Origin: Parvibaculum sedimenti
GTDB taxonomy: Bacteria; Pseudomonadota; Alphaproteobacteria; Parvibaculales; Parvibaculaceae
Direction: 5' to 3'
Length of the DNA stretch: 64,000 nucleotides
Assembly (NCBI RefSeq): GCF_009184905.1
Contig: NZ_WESC01000001.1
Location: forward strand, 186,001 to 250,000
The position numbers and the translations under genes are program-made. The notes beneath the pieces were generated by a model. That model was not told the DNA's origin and did no database searches. It saw nothing but the letters and a program-made list of their open reading frames with translations. Every line of letters begins with the position of its first letter. Position 1 is the first letter of the stretch. Shown here piece by piece: positions 43,469 through 51,084 of the stretch.

Positions 43469-44713
43469 GTGTCCATTTCATTCGAAAACCTGTCGCCACG
43501 CCCCGCGATCCTGCAAGTGATTCCGTCGCTCAATATTGGCGGCGCGGAGCGCACGACCATCGACATGGCCCGGGCCATCATTGCGGCGGGCGGGCGCGCC
43601 GTCGTCGCAAGTTCGGGCGGACGGCTGCTCAATGAGCTTATTGCCGCCGGCGGCGAGCATGTTGACATGGATGTCCACTCCAAGAATCCCATCATCATGG
43701 CGCTCAATGTCGAGCGTCTGACGCGCCTCGCCGAGCGCGAGAAGATCGACCTCATTCATGCGCGAAGCCGCGCGCCTGCGTGGAGCGCGCTCGCCGCCGC
43801 CCATCGTCTCGGCCTTCCCTTCGTCACCACCTATCATTCCAAGGTGCATGAAGCGCCGCGCCTCAAGGTCTTTTACAATTCCGTGATGACGCGCGGCGAC
43901 GCTGTGATCGCGAATTCTTCCTATACGGCGGAACGCATCGGCCGCGTTCATGCGCCAGATCCAGCTCGCCTCTTCGTCGTGCCGCGTGGTGTCGACACGG
44001 ATTATCTCGACGAAGCCGCTGTCGAGCCGGAGCGCATGGCGGCGCTGCGCCTGCGCTGGAACATTCTGGATGACGGGCGCGCCATCTTTTTGCTGCCGGC
44101 GCGCATTTCGCGCTGGAAGGGGCAGAAGCTCGCCATTCAGGCGGCGGCGGACCTGCTGTCGAGCGGCGTTACCGGCTTCCGGCTTCTCCTTGTCGGCGAC
44201 GCGCAGGGGCGCAACGCCTTCGTGAAGGAGGTGCAGGACATGATCGGCGATCCGGACCTCGCCCGCCATGTCGCCCTTGTCGGCCACTGCGACGATATGG
44301 CGGCGGCCTATGCGCTGAGCGATGTCGTGCTTTCTCCCTCGATCGAGGCGGAGCCTTTCGGCCGCGTCGCGGTCGAGGCGCAGTCGATGCGCCGTCCGGT
44401 GATCGTCAGCGATGCGGGCGGCCAGCGCGAAACGGTGCTGACGCCGGAAATGACGGGCGGCATCGAGAATGCGACGGGCCTCGCGGTCGAGCCCAATGAC
44501 GCAAAGGCGCTCGCGGCGGCCATGAAGGCCGTCCTCGAACTCACGCCTGAAGCCCGCCGCGGCATGGGAGAGCGGGGCAGGGCAAATGCGCTCGCCCATT
44601 ATTCGGTCGGGGCCATGACCGGGGCGACGCTCGACGTCTATGCGCGGCTGATCGCTCGCAGCCGGGATAAACGCAGCGCTGCGAAGCATGGTGGGGCGAA
44701 GCGCGGTGGCTGA
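43469..44713 (+). CDS. GT4-type glycosyltransferase
   Basis: A 414-residue GT-B enzyme: N-domain with ILQVIPSLNIGGAERTTIDMA, C-domain with PARISRWKGQKLAIQAA and PSIEAEPFGRVAVEAQSM carrying the E-x7-E motif. This type transfers sugars to lipopolysaccharide core or polysaccharides. GTG 43469 (MSISFENLSP) fits the family start; ATG 43424 is an alternative. The next gene begins inside its stop region, so the two form one unit. Confidence 0.87.
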   Translation: MSISFENLSPRPAILQVIPSLNIGGAERTTIDMARAIIAAGGRAVVASSGGRLLNELIAAGGEHVDMDVHSKNPIIMALNVERLTRLAEREKIDLIHARSRAPAWSALAAAHRLGLPFVTTYHSKVHEAPRLKVFYNSVMTRGDAVIANSSYTAERIGRVHAPDPARLFVVPRGVDTDYLDEAAVEPERMAALRLRWNILDDGRAIFLLPARISRWKGQKLAIQAAADLLSSGVTGFRLLLVGDAQGRNAFVKEVQDMIGDPDLARHVALVGHCDDMAAAYALSDVVLSPSIEAEPFGRVAVEAQSMRRPVIVSDAGGQRETVLTPEMTGGIENATGLAVEPNDAKALAAAMKAVLELTPEARRGMGERGRANALAHYSVGAMTGATLDVYARLIARSRDKRSAAKHGGAKRGG

Positions 44714-45074
44714 GCCGAAGCCGGTCCTCGTGATCCTCTTCGATGCAGGCAGGCATGGAGAAACGCCGCGCGACATGTTCGACGCGGTTGCCCGGCTCCA
44801 TCCGGGGTCGGAAGTGATCCTGCTCACCACGCCCGACGCGGCTCCGCGTCTTGCAGGGCTGTGCACCACGATCTGGACCGATGGCGCGGCGCGAGGGCCT
44901 GTCCGGCTTCTCGCCCTTGTGCGGCGCATCTCCTGGGCCCATATCGGACATATCTACGATCTTGAGATGTCCGCCCTCACGCGTTTCATGCGCTTTTGTG
45001 TGTGGCCGATGCCACAATGGCATGGGCCTGAGGCGCTTCGAGCGGCTCTGCCGCAGGTGAAGCCCGTTTCTTGA
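44706..45074 (+). CDS. Hypothetical protein, heptosyltransferase N-domain-like
   Basis: A 122-residue protein overlapping the glycosyltransferase stop by eight bases. VLVILFDAGRHGETPRDMFDAV, HPGSEVILLTTPDAAPRL and the later hydrophobic stretch faintly resemble the first domain of GT9 heptosyltransferases, but the sugar-binding half is missing. It may be a stand-alone accessory or a remnant. GTG 44706 is preferred; ATG 44688 adds six residues. Low certainty on function. Confidence 0.6.
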   Translation: MAEPKPVLVILFDAGRHGETPRDMFDAVARLHPGSEVILLTTPDAAPRLAGLCTTIWTDGAARGPVRLLALVRRISWAHIGHIYDLEMSALTRFMRFCVWPMPQWHGPEALRAALPQVKPVS

Positions 45075-45213
45075 CTTGCGGGGGGCGCACTTCAAATCTA
45101 TAGCTTTGCAGCAATGATCGTCCGTCGATGGCCCGATTTCGGGCCTTTGAGCCCTTTCAGCCGAGCGAATCCCGCTCCCCGGGCATGGCGGACCAGCTAA
45201 AGGAGAAGGTTAC

Positions 45214-45750
45214 ATAGCTCGCAGACCAGTTCAGGCGCCGCCCACCCGCGAGGGCCCGCGCATCAACGAAATGATTGATGAGTCGACCGTTCTGCTCATC
45301 GATGCCGAAGGCGAAAAGCGGGGCGTGATCCCCACAGTGGAAGCCATGAGGATGGCGGAAGAGGCAGGACTCGATCTCGTCGAGGTGTCGCCCAATTCCA
45401 AGCCGCCCGTGTGCAAGCTTCTGGATTTCGGCAAATTCAAATTTCAGGCCCAGAAAAAGGCCAACGAAGCGCGCAAGAAGCAGAAGACCGTCGAGGTCAA
45501 GGAAATCAAGATGCGCCCGAACATCGACACGCATGACTATGACGTGAAGATGAAGAGCATGCTTCGCTTCTTCGATGAAGGCGACAAGGTCAAGGTCACG
45601 CTTCGCTTCCGTGGCCGCGAAATGGCGCATCAGGAGCTCGGTATGCAGCTTCTCATTCGCGTCAGGGACCAGGTAGAAGATATCGCCAAGGTCGAGGCGC
45701 ATCCGCGTCTTGAAGGCCGACAGATGGTCATGGTGCTGGCGCCGAAGTAA
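45214..45750 (+). CDS. infC: Translation initiation factor IF-3, AUA start
   Basis: A 178-residue IF-3 that checks initiator tRNA and start codons on the 30S subunit. The N-domain is [21 protein letters not shown], the linker is Lys-rich, and the C-domain has [16 protein letters not shown]. Homologues begin about 19 residues before the first in-frame ATG (45271). That stretch, [18 protein letters not shown], is conserved-looking and starts at codon ATA 45214, eight bases after AGGAG. A rare start codon fits IF-3 autoregulation (AUU in E. coli). The 139-base leader also has a GGCCCG/CGGGCC hairpin with TTT at 45130-45148. Confidence 0.9.
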   Translation: MARRPVQAPPTREGPRINEMIDESTVLLIDAEGEKRGVIPTVEAMRMAEEAGLDLVEVSPNSKPPVCKLLDFGKFKFQAQKKANEARKKQKTVEVKEIKMRPNIDTHDYDVKMKSMLRFFDEGDKVKVTLRFRGREMAHQELGMQLLIRVRDQVEDIAKVEAHPRLEGRQMVMVLAPK

Positions 45751-45779
45751 GGCAGCCGCGCCCTGATCGGGACGAGGAC

Positions 45780-45815
45780 GGGCTCGACGCCGTGAGGCGC
45801 CGGGCCCTTCTTTTT
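45780..45815 (+). terminator. Terminator of infC
   Basis: A 12-position stem GGGCTCGACGCC / GGCGCCGGGCCC with one mismatch and a GTGA tetraloop (45792-45795), followed by TTCTTTTT. It lies 30 bases after the infC stop, before the convergent phosphodiesterase gene. Confidence 0.85.
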
Positions 45816-45820
45816 GCGTA

Positions 45821-46774
45821 TCAGCCGAGCGTTGCCTTCAGCACGTCGGGCCGGTCGGTAAGGATGCCGTCGACGCCGAAGCCTGCGAGGCGACGCATGT
45901 CATCTGCCGCGTCGACCGTCCAGCAGGATACTTCAAGCCCCAGCGATTTCGCGAGTGCTGTCGTTTCCAATGTCACATCGCCATACCAGGCGAACCAACC
46001 GTTGGCGGGCGCCGCCGCGATGGCCTTGAGCAGCCGCTCGGCGAAGTTCGCGCCCTGCTGGGCACGCCAGTCGAAGCCCGCGAAGAAATCGGCGCCATTG
46101 GCTGACGCCTTGCGCATTGCCGCATCTTCCGATCCGGGCGCGTCGCGCGTTGCCGAAGTGTCGGCAGGGTCGATCTGGAAGAAGGGCGATGTCGTGAAGG
46201 CATTGCCGATCTCGGGCGCGATGGCTTTCGCATGGGCAAGCGCGCGCCAGTCAAAGGAGACGAAGGTGGTCTGCTCAGCCATGCCCTTCCGGCGGGCGAG
46301 CGCCACGGCGGCTTCCGCCAGGGGCGCGGGCGACGCTGATTGTGCGAGGTCGAGCAGTGCGGTCTTGAGTTCCACATAGAGCCGGAAATCGGGCTTCGCC
46401 TTCCGCTTCACCAGGTCATAGACATCCTCGAGCTTCGGGATACGTGCGCCGTCGAATGGCGTCTGGTCGGGATAATGAGCGCCATAGCGTGAGCCGGGAC
46501 GCAGTCGGCCCACGTCATAGGCCTGCAGCGCGGCAAAGCTGAGCTCCTTGATGAGCGGCGTTGGCCGGTCGAGCCATTTTCCCTCCGGCCCTCGCGCGAT
46601 GGCTGGCTTCAGGCTCTCGTCGTGATGGACGACGAGAATGCCGTCGCGGCTCAGATGCACGTCGAGTTCGATCCCGTCCGCGCCGCGCTCGATGGCGCGC
46701 TCGAAGGCTTCCATCGTGTTTTCAGGCCAAAGGCCGGAGCCCCCGCGATGGGCAATCTGAAGCGGCTTTGTCAT
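45821..46774 (-). CDS. Glycerophosphodiester phosphodiesterase
   Basis: A 317-residue GDPD enzyme releasing glycerol-3-phosphate from lipid headgroup diesters. Signature residues: IAHRGGSGLWPENTMEAF, DGIELDVHLSRDGILVVHHD and the later LYVELKT. No signal peptide, so it is cytoplasmic (UgpQ-like). ATG 46774 (MTKPLQIAHRGG) is the sensible start; upstream extension runs into an AT-rich promoter region. It converges with infC. Confidence 0.9.
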   Translation of the reverse strand: MTKPLQIAHRGGSGLWPENTMEAFERAIERGADGIELDVHLSRDGILVVHHDESLKPAIARGPEGKWLDRPTPLIKELSFAALQAYDVGRLRPGSRYGAHYPDQTPFDGARIPKLEDVYDLVKRKAKPDFRLYVELKTALLDLAQSASPAPLAEAAVALARRKGMAEQTTFVSFDWRALAHAKAIAPEIGNAFTTSPFFQIDPADTSATRDAPGSEDAAMRKASANGADFFAGFDWRAQQGANFAERLLKAIAAAPANGWFAWYGDVTLETTALAKSLGLEVSCWTVDAADDMRRLAGFGVDGILTDRPDVLKATLG

Positions 46775-46904
46775 GGGTCGGGCTCGCAATTGGGGCAAAT
46801 GGGGGGTGAAGGGGAACATATCGGCCCTGCCAAGCCAAGCGGCTGGATGCCCTGGATTACCGCTTGATTTGGATAGACCTAATTGCTCACTCCCCTTTTG
46901 GCCA

Positions 46905-46936
46905 TTGCCAATAATATAGAACATTAGATATATATT
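46905..46936 (+). promoter_or_regulatory. Candidate sigma-70 promoter in AT-rich stretch
   Basis: TTGCCA (46905-46910), a 17-base spacer and ATATAT (46928-46933), overlapping TATATT. The surrounding 46863-46960 is strikingly AT-rich for this genome. It points toward the small gene at 47032. Confidence 0.35.
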
Positions 46937-47031
46937 CATAAGGCTTGTTTGTGTATGTTGCATCCGGAGAGCTTCCCCGGTGGGAGCGTTCCGGGATTGT
47001 GGGCGCTCCGGGACAGAAAGAGGCAGCGGCT

Positions 47032-47283
47032 ATGTCTTTCATGAGCTTCTGGAAACATCTGACGCGGCGACGCCGAATCTCCTTCTATGACAGCCAGCAT
47101 GCCATGCGGGCGGCCATTGCGAGTCTGGGGCCGATCGATCTGACGCGGCTGAGCGACGACGAGCTTCGCCGTATCGTTGCCGAGGAGCCGGATTCGATGC
47201 GTGGAGACGCCGCGCGGCGTCATCTTGCCTGGCGCGCCTATTGTGATCCCGCATCCGGCCCCGATATGCCGGCTGCCAACTGA
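47032..47283 (+). CDS. Small hypothetical protein
   Basis: An 83-residue basic protein (MSFMSFWKHLTRRRRISFYD start) with no motif I recognise; an Arg-rich N-terminal patch and amphipathic helices may contact membrane or nucleic acid. ATG 47032 follows AAAGAGGCAGCGGCT. It sits after an AT-rich promoter-like region and 82 bases before the flavin oxidoreductase gene. It could be a lineage-specific gene. Confidence 0.5.
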   Translation: MSFMSFWKHLTRRRRISFYDSQHAMRAAIASLGPIDLTRLSDDELRRIVAEEPDSMRGDAARRHLAWRAYCDPASGPDMPAAN

Positions 47284-47365
47284 CGGTCTTTCAGCTGGAA
47301 GCGCTGGCACTGGCCGACGCTTCGCCTACAATCCTCTCAAAAGAACAAAACATCGGGAGGATGGA

Positions 47366-48613
47366 ATGAAGTTCGGCGTATTCTACGAATTGCAATTGCC
47401 CAAGCCCTGGAAGCCGGGAGACGAAGCCCGACTTTTCCATGAAGCGCTCGATCAGCTCGTGCTCGCCGACCAGCTCAGCTACGACTATGCGTGGGAAGTC
47501 GAGCATCACTTCCTCGACGAATATTCTCATTCATCCGCACCCGAAGTATTTCTCGCCGCTGCCGCCGCGAAGACGTCGCGCATCAGGATCGGCCATGGCA
47601 TTCGTCAGGTGATCCCGAACTACAACCATCCCGCCCGCACGGCGGAAGGCCTCGCCACGCTCGACATCATCTCGAATGGACGCGTCGAATTCGGCATCGG
47701 CGAAGGTGCAACGAGACTCGAACTCGGCGGCTTCAATATCCCTGCGCGGGAAAAGCGCGCCATGGCGATCGAGGCGGGCGAGCAGATCGCCAACATGATG
47801 GCGCTCGATCCCTATCCGGGCTACGAGGGCAAATATTTCTCGATGCCTTGCCGCAACGTGCTGCCGAAGCCGGTGCAGGATCCCCATCCGCCGATGTGGA
47901 TGGCCTGCACCAACCGCGACACGATCAAGGTCGCGGCCTCGCTCGGTCTTGGCGCGCTGGCCTTTTCCTTCGTCGATCCGAAGGAAGCGGAGATCTGGTC
48001 GGAAATCTACTACGGCATCATCAAGTCGGAGCAATGCGTTCCGCTTGGCCATTCGGTCAATGCCAACATCGCCATGGTTTCGAACTTCTCGGTTCATCAC
48101 GACCGCGCCGAAGCGATCCGCCGCGGTCATGAAGGTTTCGAGTTCTTCGGCTATGCGCTCAATGCTCTCGTCGCGCATGACACGGTGCCGGGGCGCACTG
48201 ACATGTGGGGCGACTACCTCAAGGCGCGTGGTAACCGCACGCAGGAAGTGATCGACGCGGCAGCGCGCGCCGATGCCATCGCCACCGGTATCGGCACGCC
48301 GGATGACATGCGCGCACATCTCAAGGCCTTCCAGAATGCGGGCGTCGATCAGGTGATCTTCATGCAGCAGGCGGGCCGTAATCGCCATGAGCATATCTGC
48401 GAGTCGCTGGAACTCTTCGCTGCCGAAGTCATGCCTGAGTTCAAGGCCGAGGTTGCCGGGCGCGAAGAGCGCAAGGCGCGCGAACTCGCGCCGTATATCG
48501 AGGCGGCGCTTAAGCGGAAGAACTGGATGAAGCCGCTGGCCGACGATGAGATTCCGGTCGTCAAGGCATCCGTCGCCAAGGCGCAGGTGAACCAGACCGC
48601 GCCCGCGGAATGA
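47366..48613 (+). CDS. LLM-class flavin-dependent oxidoreductase
   Basis: A 415-residue luciferase-like monooxygenase (TIM barrel, FMNH2-dependent). MKFGVFYELQLPKPW opens strand 1; DYAWEVEHHFLDEYSHSSAP and RIGHGIRQVIPNYNHPAR are family segments, as is GRVEFGIGEGATRLEL. The start follows CGGGAGGATGGA. It is long for the family because of a C-terminal helical tail. Substrates of related enzymes include alkanesulfonates, nitriloacetate and long-chain alkanes; the actual substrate is not evident. It precedes the MarR gene by about 100 bases. Confidence 0.88.
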   Translation: MKFGVFYELQLPKPWKPGDEARLFHEALDQLVLADQLSYDYAWEVEHHFLDEYSHSSAPEVFLAAAAAKTSRIRIGHGIRQVIPNYNHPARTAEGLATLDIISNGRVEFGIGEGATRLELGGFNIPAREKRAMAIEAGEQIANMMALDPYPGYEGKYFSMPCRNVLPKPVQDPHPPMWMACTNRDTIKVAASLGLGALAFSFVDPKEAEIWSEIYYGIIKSEQCVPLGHSVNANIAMVSNFSVHHDRAEAIRRGHEGFEFFGYALNALVAHDTVPGRTDMWGDYLKARGNRTQEVIDAAARADAIATGIGTPDDMRAHLKAFQNAGVDQVIFMQQAGRNRHEHICESLELFAAEVMPEFKAEVAGREERKARELAPYIEAALKRKNWMKPLADDEIPVVKASVAKAQVNQTAPAE

Positions 48614-48664
48614 TTGAGGCGGCGCGAGTGTCGCCGCATCTCCGCTTTCGCTTGTGCCTTTCCC

Positions 48665-48702
48665 CACAGCATCCTATGTGTAGCTACACATAGGATGCTG
48701 TG
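48665..48702. promoter_or_regulatory. 38-bp perfect palindromic operator
   Basis: Half-site CACAGCATCCTATGTGTAG (48665-48683) is followed directly by its exact reverse complement (48684-48702). It ends 12 bases before the MarR start codon and is centred in its probable promoter. The core GTGTAGCTACAC recurs, with two changes, before the divergent Fe-S protein gene at 50537. Autoregulation by the MarR dimer is the likely use; the length exceeds a single MarR site. Confidence 0.75.
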
Positions 48703-48714
48703 AAAGGGAGAGCC

Positions 48715-49140
48715 ATGACCACCGAAGCCGATGTGCGGGAAAGCTGCGCTGCGCTTCGCGCGCGGATGGCGGCGCGTAAATTGACCCGCCTCTACGACAG
48801 GGCGCTGAAGCCGACGGGCCTGAAGATCACGCAATTCACGCTGTTGATCGCGATCGAGGAAGGCAGCGTGAAATCGCTGACCCAACTCGCCGACGCGCTG
48901 GCGCTCGAACGGTCGAGCCTTGTTCGCAACGTGCAGCTCCTGGAAGGCGAGGGACTGATCGAGGCGGAGCCCTCGGGCTCCGGTCGCTCGCTCGGGCTCA
49001 AGCTCACCAAAGAGGGGCGCAAGGTGTTGACCCAGGCCCTGCCACTCTGGCGCAAGGCGCAGGACGAGGTGGAGGGAAATCTCGGGTCCGCCTGGCCCAG
49101 CGTGAAGAAATCGCTCCATCTCCTGATTTCAAAAGCCTAG
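48715..49140 (+). CDS. MarR-family transcription regulator
   Basis: A 141-residue winged-helix repressor: helix-turn-helix ITQFTLLIAIEEGSVKSLTQ, recognition helix LALERSSLVRNVQLLEGEGL, and wing PSGSGRSLGLKLTKEGR. ATG 48715 follows GGGAGAGCC. The 38-bp palindrome just upstream is its probable operator. It converges with the Fe-S protein gene, overlapping its stop by three to four bases. Ligand is unknown; no redox Cys is seen. Confidence 0.9.
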   Translation: MTTEADVRESCAALRARMAARKLTRLYDRALKPTGLKITQFTLLIAIEEGSVKSLTQLADALALERSSLVRNVQLLEGEGLIEAEPSGSGRSLGLKLTKEGRKVLTQALPLWRKAQDEVEGNLGSAWPSVKKSLHLLISKA

Positions 49141-50525
49141 CCCGCGCGCTTCGGCGCCCGCACGCGATAGACGGGAAAGCAGGCACGAATCCGCTTCACG
49201 AGGCCGATATCGCCGTCGATCCGCGCGCCATATGCCGTCACCGCGTCGTCGATCGAAAGATCGTCCCTGAAGATTTTGTGCAGCACCGGCCATGTCAGCG
49301 TGAGCGTTGCATCGGGCGCCGCAGACGCCCTGAACTCGACAGCCACGCGCTGATTGCGCACCGACAGCGTTGCAGGCAGAGGCCCGTGATCCTCGACGAA
49401 GATCGCCAGCGTCGCGTCGAGACCGCGCGATTTCTTCCGTTGGAACGTAAGCGTCAATCCGAAGAGAAAGCCGTAGGGATTGTCCGAGGGGATGGTCCAG
49501 TCAACCACCTTCACCTGCTTGTGAGGCAAGCGCGCGGGCAGACTTTCCTCCGCATCCGAACCCTTGAGCACGAAGACGGTTTCAGGTTTGGCGAGCAGCG
49601 GATCGAGAATGCGTTTGCGGAAGCCGATGCGGTCTTCGACGAAGCTGCCGAGCACGTCCAACCCTGCGGGGCAGGCGCTCAGGCAATAGGCCGCCTTGTA
49701 GCCTGGTTTGAAGGAAAGGCTTTGCCACATGGAGACGCTCTCGCCCGGCGACACGCGGCAGTCATAGTCGTCGGCATCCTCCGCTTCCGCGACTTCATGC
49801 ACCCAGTCGATGAAGCCGCCCATGAACTCCCGGTAGTTATGCGTGTAGCAGGCCGAGAAATTGAAGGTGCCATCGGCGCCGATGGCCTCGACGGGGCAGG
49901 CGGCCACGCAGAGTTTGCAATCGAGGCAGGGCGCATAGTTGAGCGGCGTCGAGAGCTCGTCTATCTCGCGGTCGATGACGATGGTGCCGAGCAGGATGAA
50001 GGTGCCGAAGCGCGGATGGATCACATTGCGGTGGAGGCCCATCTTTCCGAGACCGGCGGCCTCGGCGATCGGCTTGTGGGAGATGATGCGCATGGCGGAA
50101 GGATAGGCCTGCGCTTCCATTGGGAAAGCGGCCGTGGGCGAGACGGCGCCTATCCCCAGGGCTTCGAGCTTGCGCACGGCTTTTCGCCCGGCGGCATTTA
50201 TTTCGTCATAGGTCTGGTGGAATTCCTCATTCGCGACCGAGCGGACGGTCGTCCGCACATTCTCGCGATTCATGCGGATGACGAAGCTGACGAGGCTTTT
50301 CGCGCCCGGAAGGAGTGCGTCGATCCACGCCTTCTGATCCGCGATGGCCGGGTTGGCGAGCGAGACGAAGCCGCAGTCATTCGCGCCGCAGGCGAGCATC
50401 AACTCGCGAAGGAAGGCGGCGGAGAGAGGCACCTGGTCGGCCGCTGCGGGACGTCCGCCGGCCCGATAGCGGGCAATGTCCGGATGCTCCGTCGTTGCGG
50501 GGGTGGCGTCCTGCGGCATGTTCAT
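49137..50525 (-). CDS. QueG-related Fe-S reductase-like protein with C-terminal extension
   Basis: A 462-residue protein. The N-terminal two thirds resembles epoxyqueuosine reductase/reductive-dehalogenase-type enzymes (LMLACGANDCGFVSLANPAI, AKSLVSFVIRMNRENVR, GLGKMGLHRNVIHPRFGTFI) with one ferredoxin motif CLDCKLCVAACPVEA and a later CLSACPAG. The C-terminal 110 residues (TFQRKKSRGLDATLAIFVED, LTLTWPVLHKIFRDDL) look like an SCP2-type lipid-binding domain. No Tat signal. A possible MarR site lies 12 bases before its start. A cobalamin-dependent reductase of a hydrophobic substrate is inference. Confidence 0.75.
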   Translation of the reverse strand: MNMPQDATPATTEHPDIARYRAGGRPAAADQVPLSAAFLRELMLACGANDCGFVSLANPAIADQKAWIDALLPGAKSLVSFVIRMNRENVRTTVRSVANEEFHQTYDEINAAGRKAVRKLEALGIGAVSPTAAFPMEAQAYPSAMRIISHKPIAEAAGLGKMGLHRNVIHPRFGTFILLGTIVIDREIDELSTPLNYAPCLDCKLCVAACPVEAIGADGTFNFSACYTHNYREFMGGFIDWVHEVAEAEDADDYDCRVSPGESVSMWQSLSFKPGYKAAYCLSACPAGLDVLGSFVEDRIGFRKRILDPLLAKPETVFVLKGSDAEESLPARLPHKQVKVVDWTIPSDNPYGFLFGLTLTFQRKKSRGLDATLAIFVEDHGPLPATLSVRNQRVAVEFRASAAPDATLTLTWPVLHKIFRDDLSIDDAVTAYGARIDGDIGLVKRIRACFPVYRVRAPKRAG

Positions 50526-50536
50526 CTCTCAAAATA

Positions 50537-50548
50537 GTGTAACTACAA
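50537..50548. promoter_or_regulatory. Secondary MarR-type site
   Basis: GTGTAACTACAA matches the core GTGTAGCTACAC of the 38-bp palindrome at 10 of 12 positions. It lies 12 bases upstream of the Fe-S protein start codon, inside an AT-rich stretch that likely holds its promoter, flanked by ATAGTG...CACTAT. Confidence 0.45.
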
Positions 50549-50675
50549 CATGTATATGCACTATAGAGGAGCCGGTCAAGCGGTCGGCTCCGGAGATATT
50601 GTTTTGCGGGCGTGCAACCTTTCAGCACCCCGGCTCGTTCTGTCAGAGCGGGGTGGTGGGGTATGGAGTGTGGTC

Positions 50676-51062
50676 ATGCGCAGAAATCTGAAGCTCGCGG
50701 GATTGGCAGCGCTGGCGGGTCTTGGTTTGGGACTCGCCGGCTGCGTGGCCTATCCTGTGGGGCCGGACGAATATGTCTATCGGCCAGCCTATGGGTATGC
50801 CTATTACGGACCCTATTATTACGGGCCCGGCTATTACGCCCCTGGCTATGTGAGCGGCTCCTTCTTCTATTACGACGCGCCGCACCGTTATTGGCGCTCG
50901 CGGCCTTATTATCGCGGCCCTTGGCATGGAGGGCCGCATGATTTTGGCGACCATCACGGGCCCCGGCCCGATTACCATCCCGACGGTGGCCACAGGCCGC
51001 ACGGCAGCTCCGGGCCTTATATGGGGCCTGGAAGCAGCACGATACAACGCCCCCGTCGCTGA
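50676..51062 (+). CDS. Tyr/Gly/His-rich lipoprotein
   Basis: A 128-residue lipoprotein: signal with lipobox LAGC (LAALAGLGLGLAGCVAYP, Cys at residue 23), then a low-complexity Tyr-Gly-Pro stretch (YYGPYYYGPGYYAPGY) and a His/Gly-rich tail. It is likely anchored in a membrane and faces the periplasm. The His-rich tail could bind metal. ATG 50676 follows GGAG. It stands alone, divergent from the Fe-S gene. No known function. Confidence 0.75.
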   Translation: MRRNLKLAGLAALAGLGLGLAGCVAYPVGPDEYVYRPAYGYAYYGPYYYGPGYYAPGYVSGSFFYYDAPHRYWRSRPYYRGPWHGGPHDFGDHHGPRPDYHPDGGHRPHGSSGPYMGPGSSTIQRPRR

Positions 51063-51084
51063 GGCGCGGCGGATATGAAGGGCG

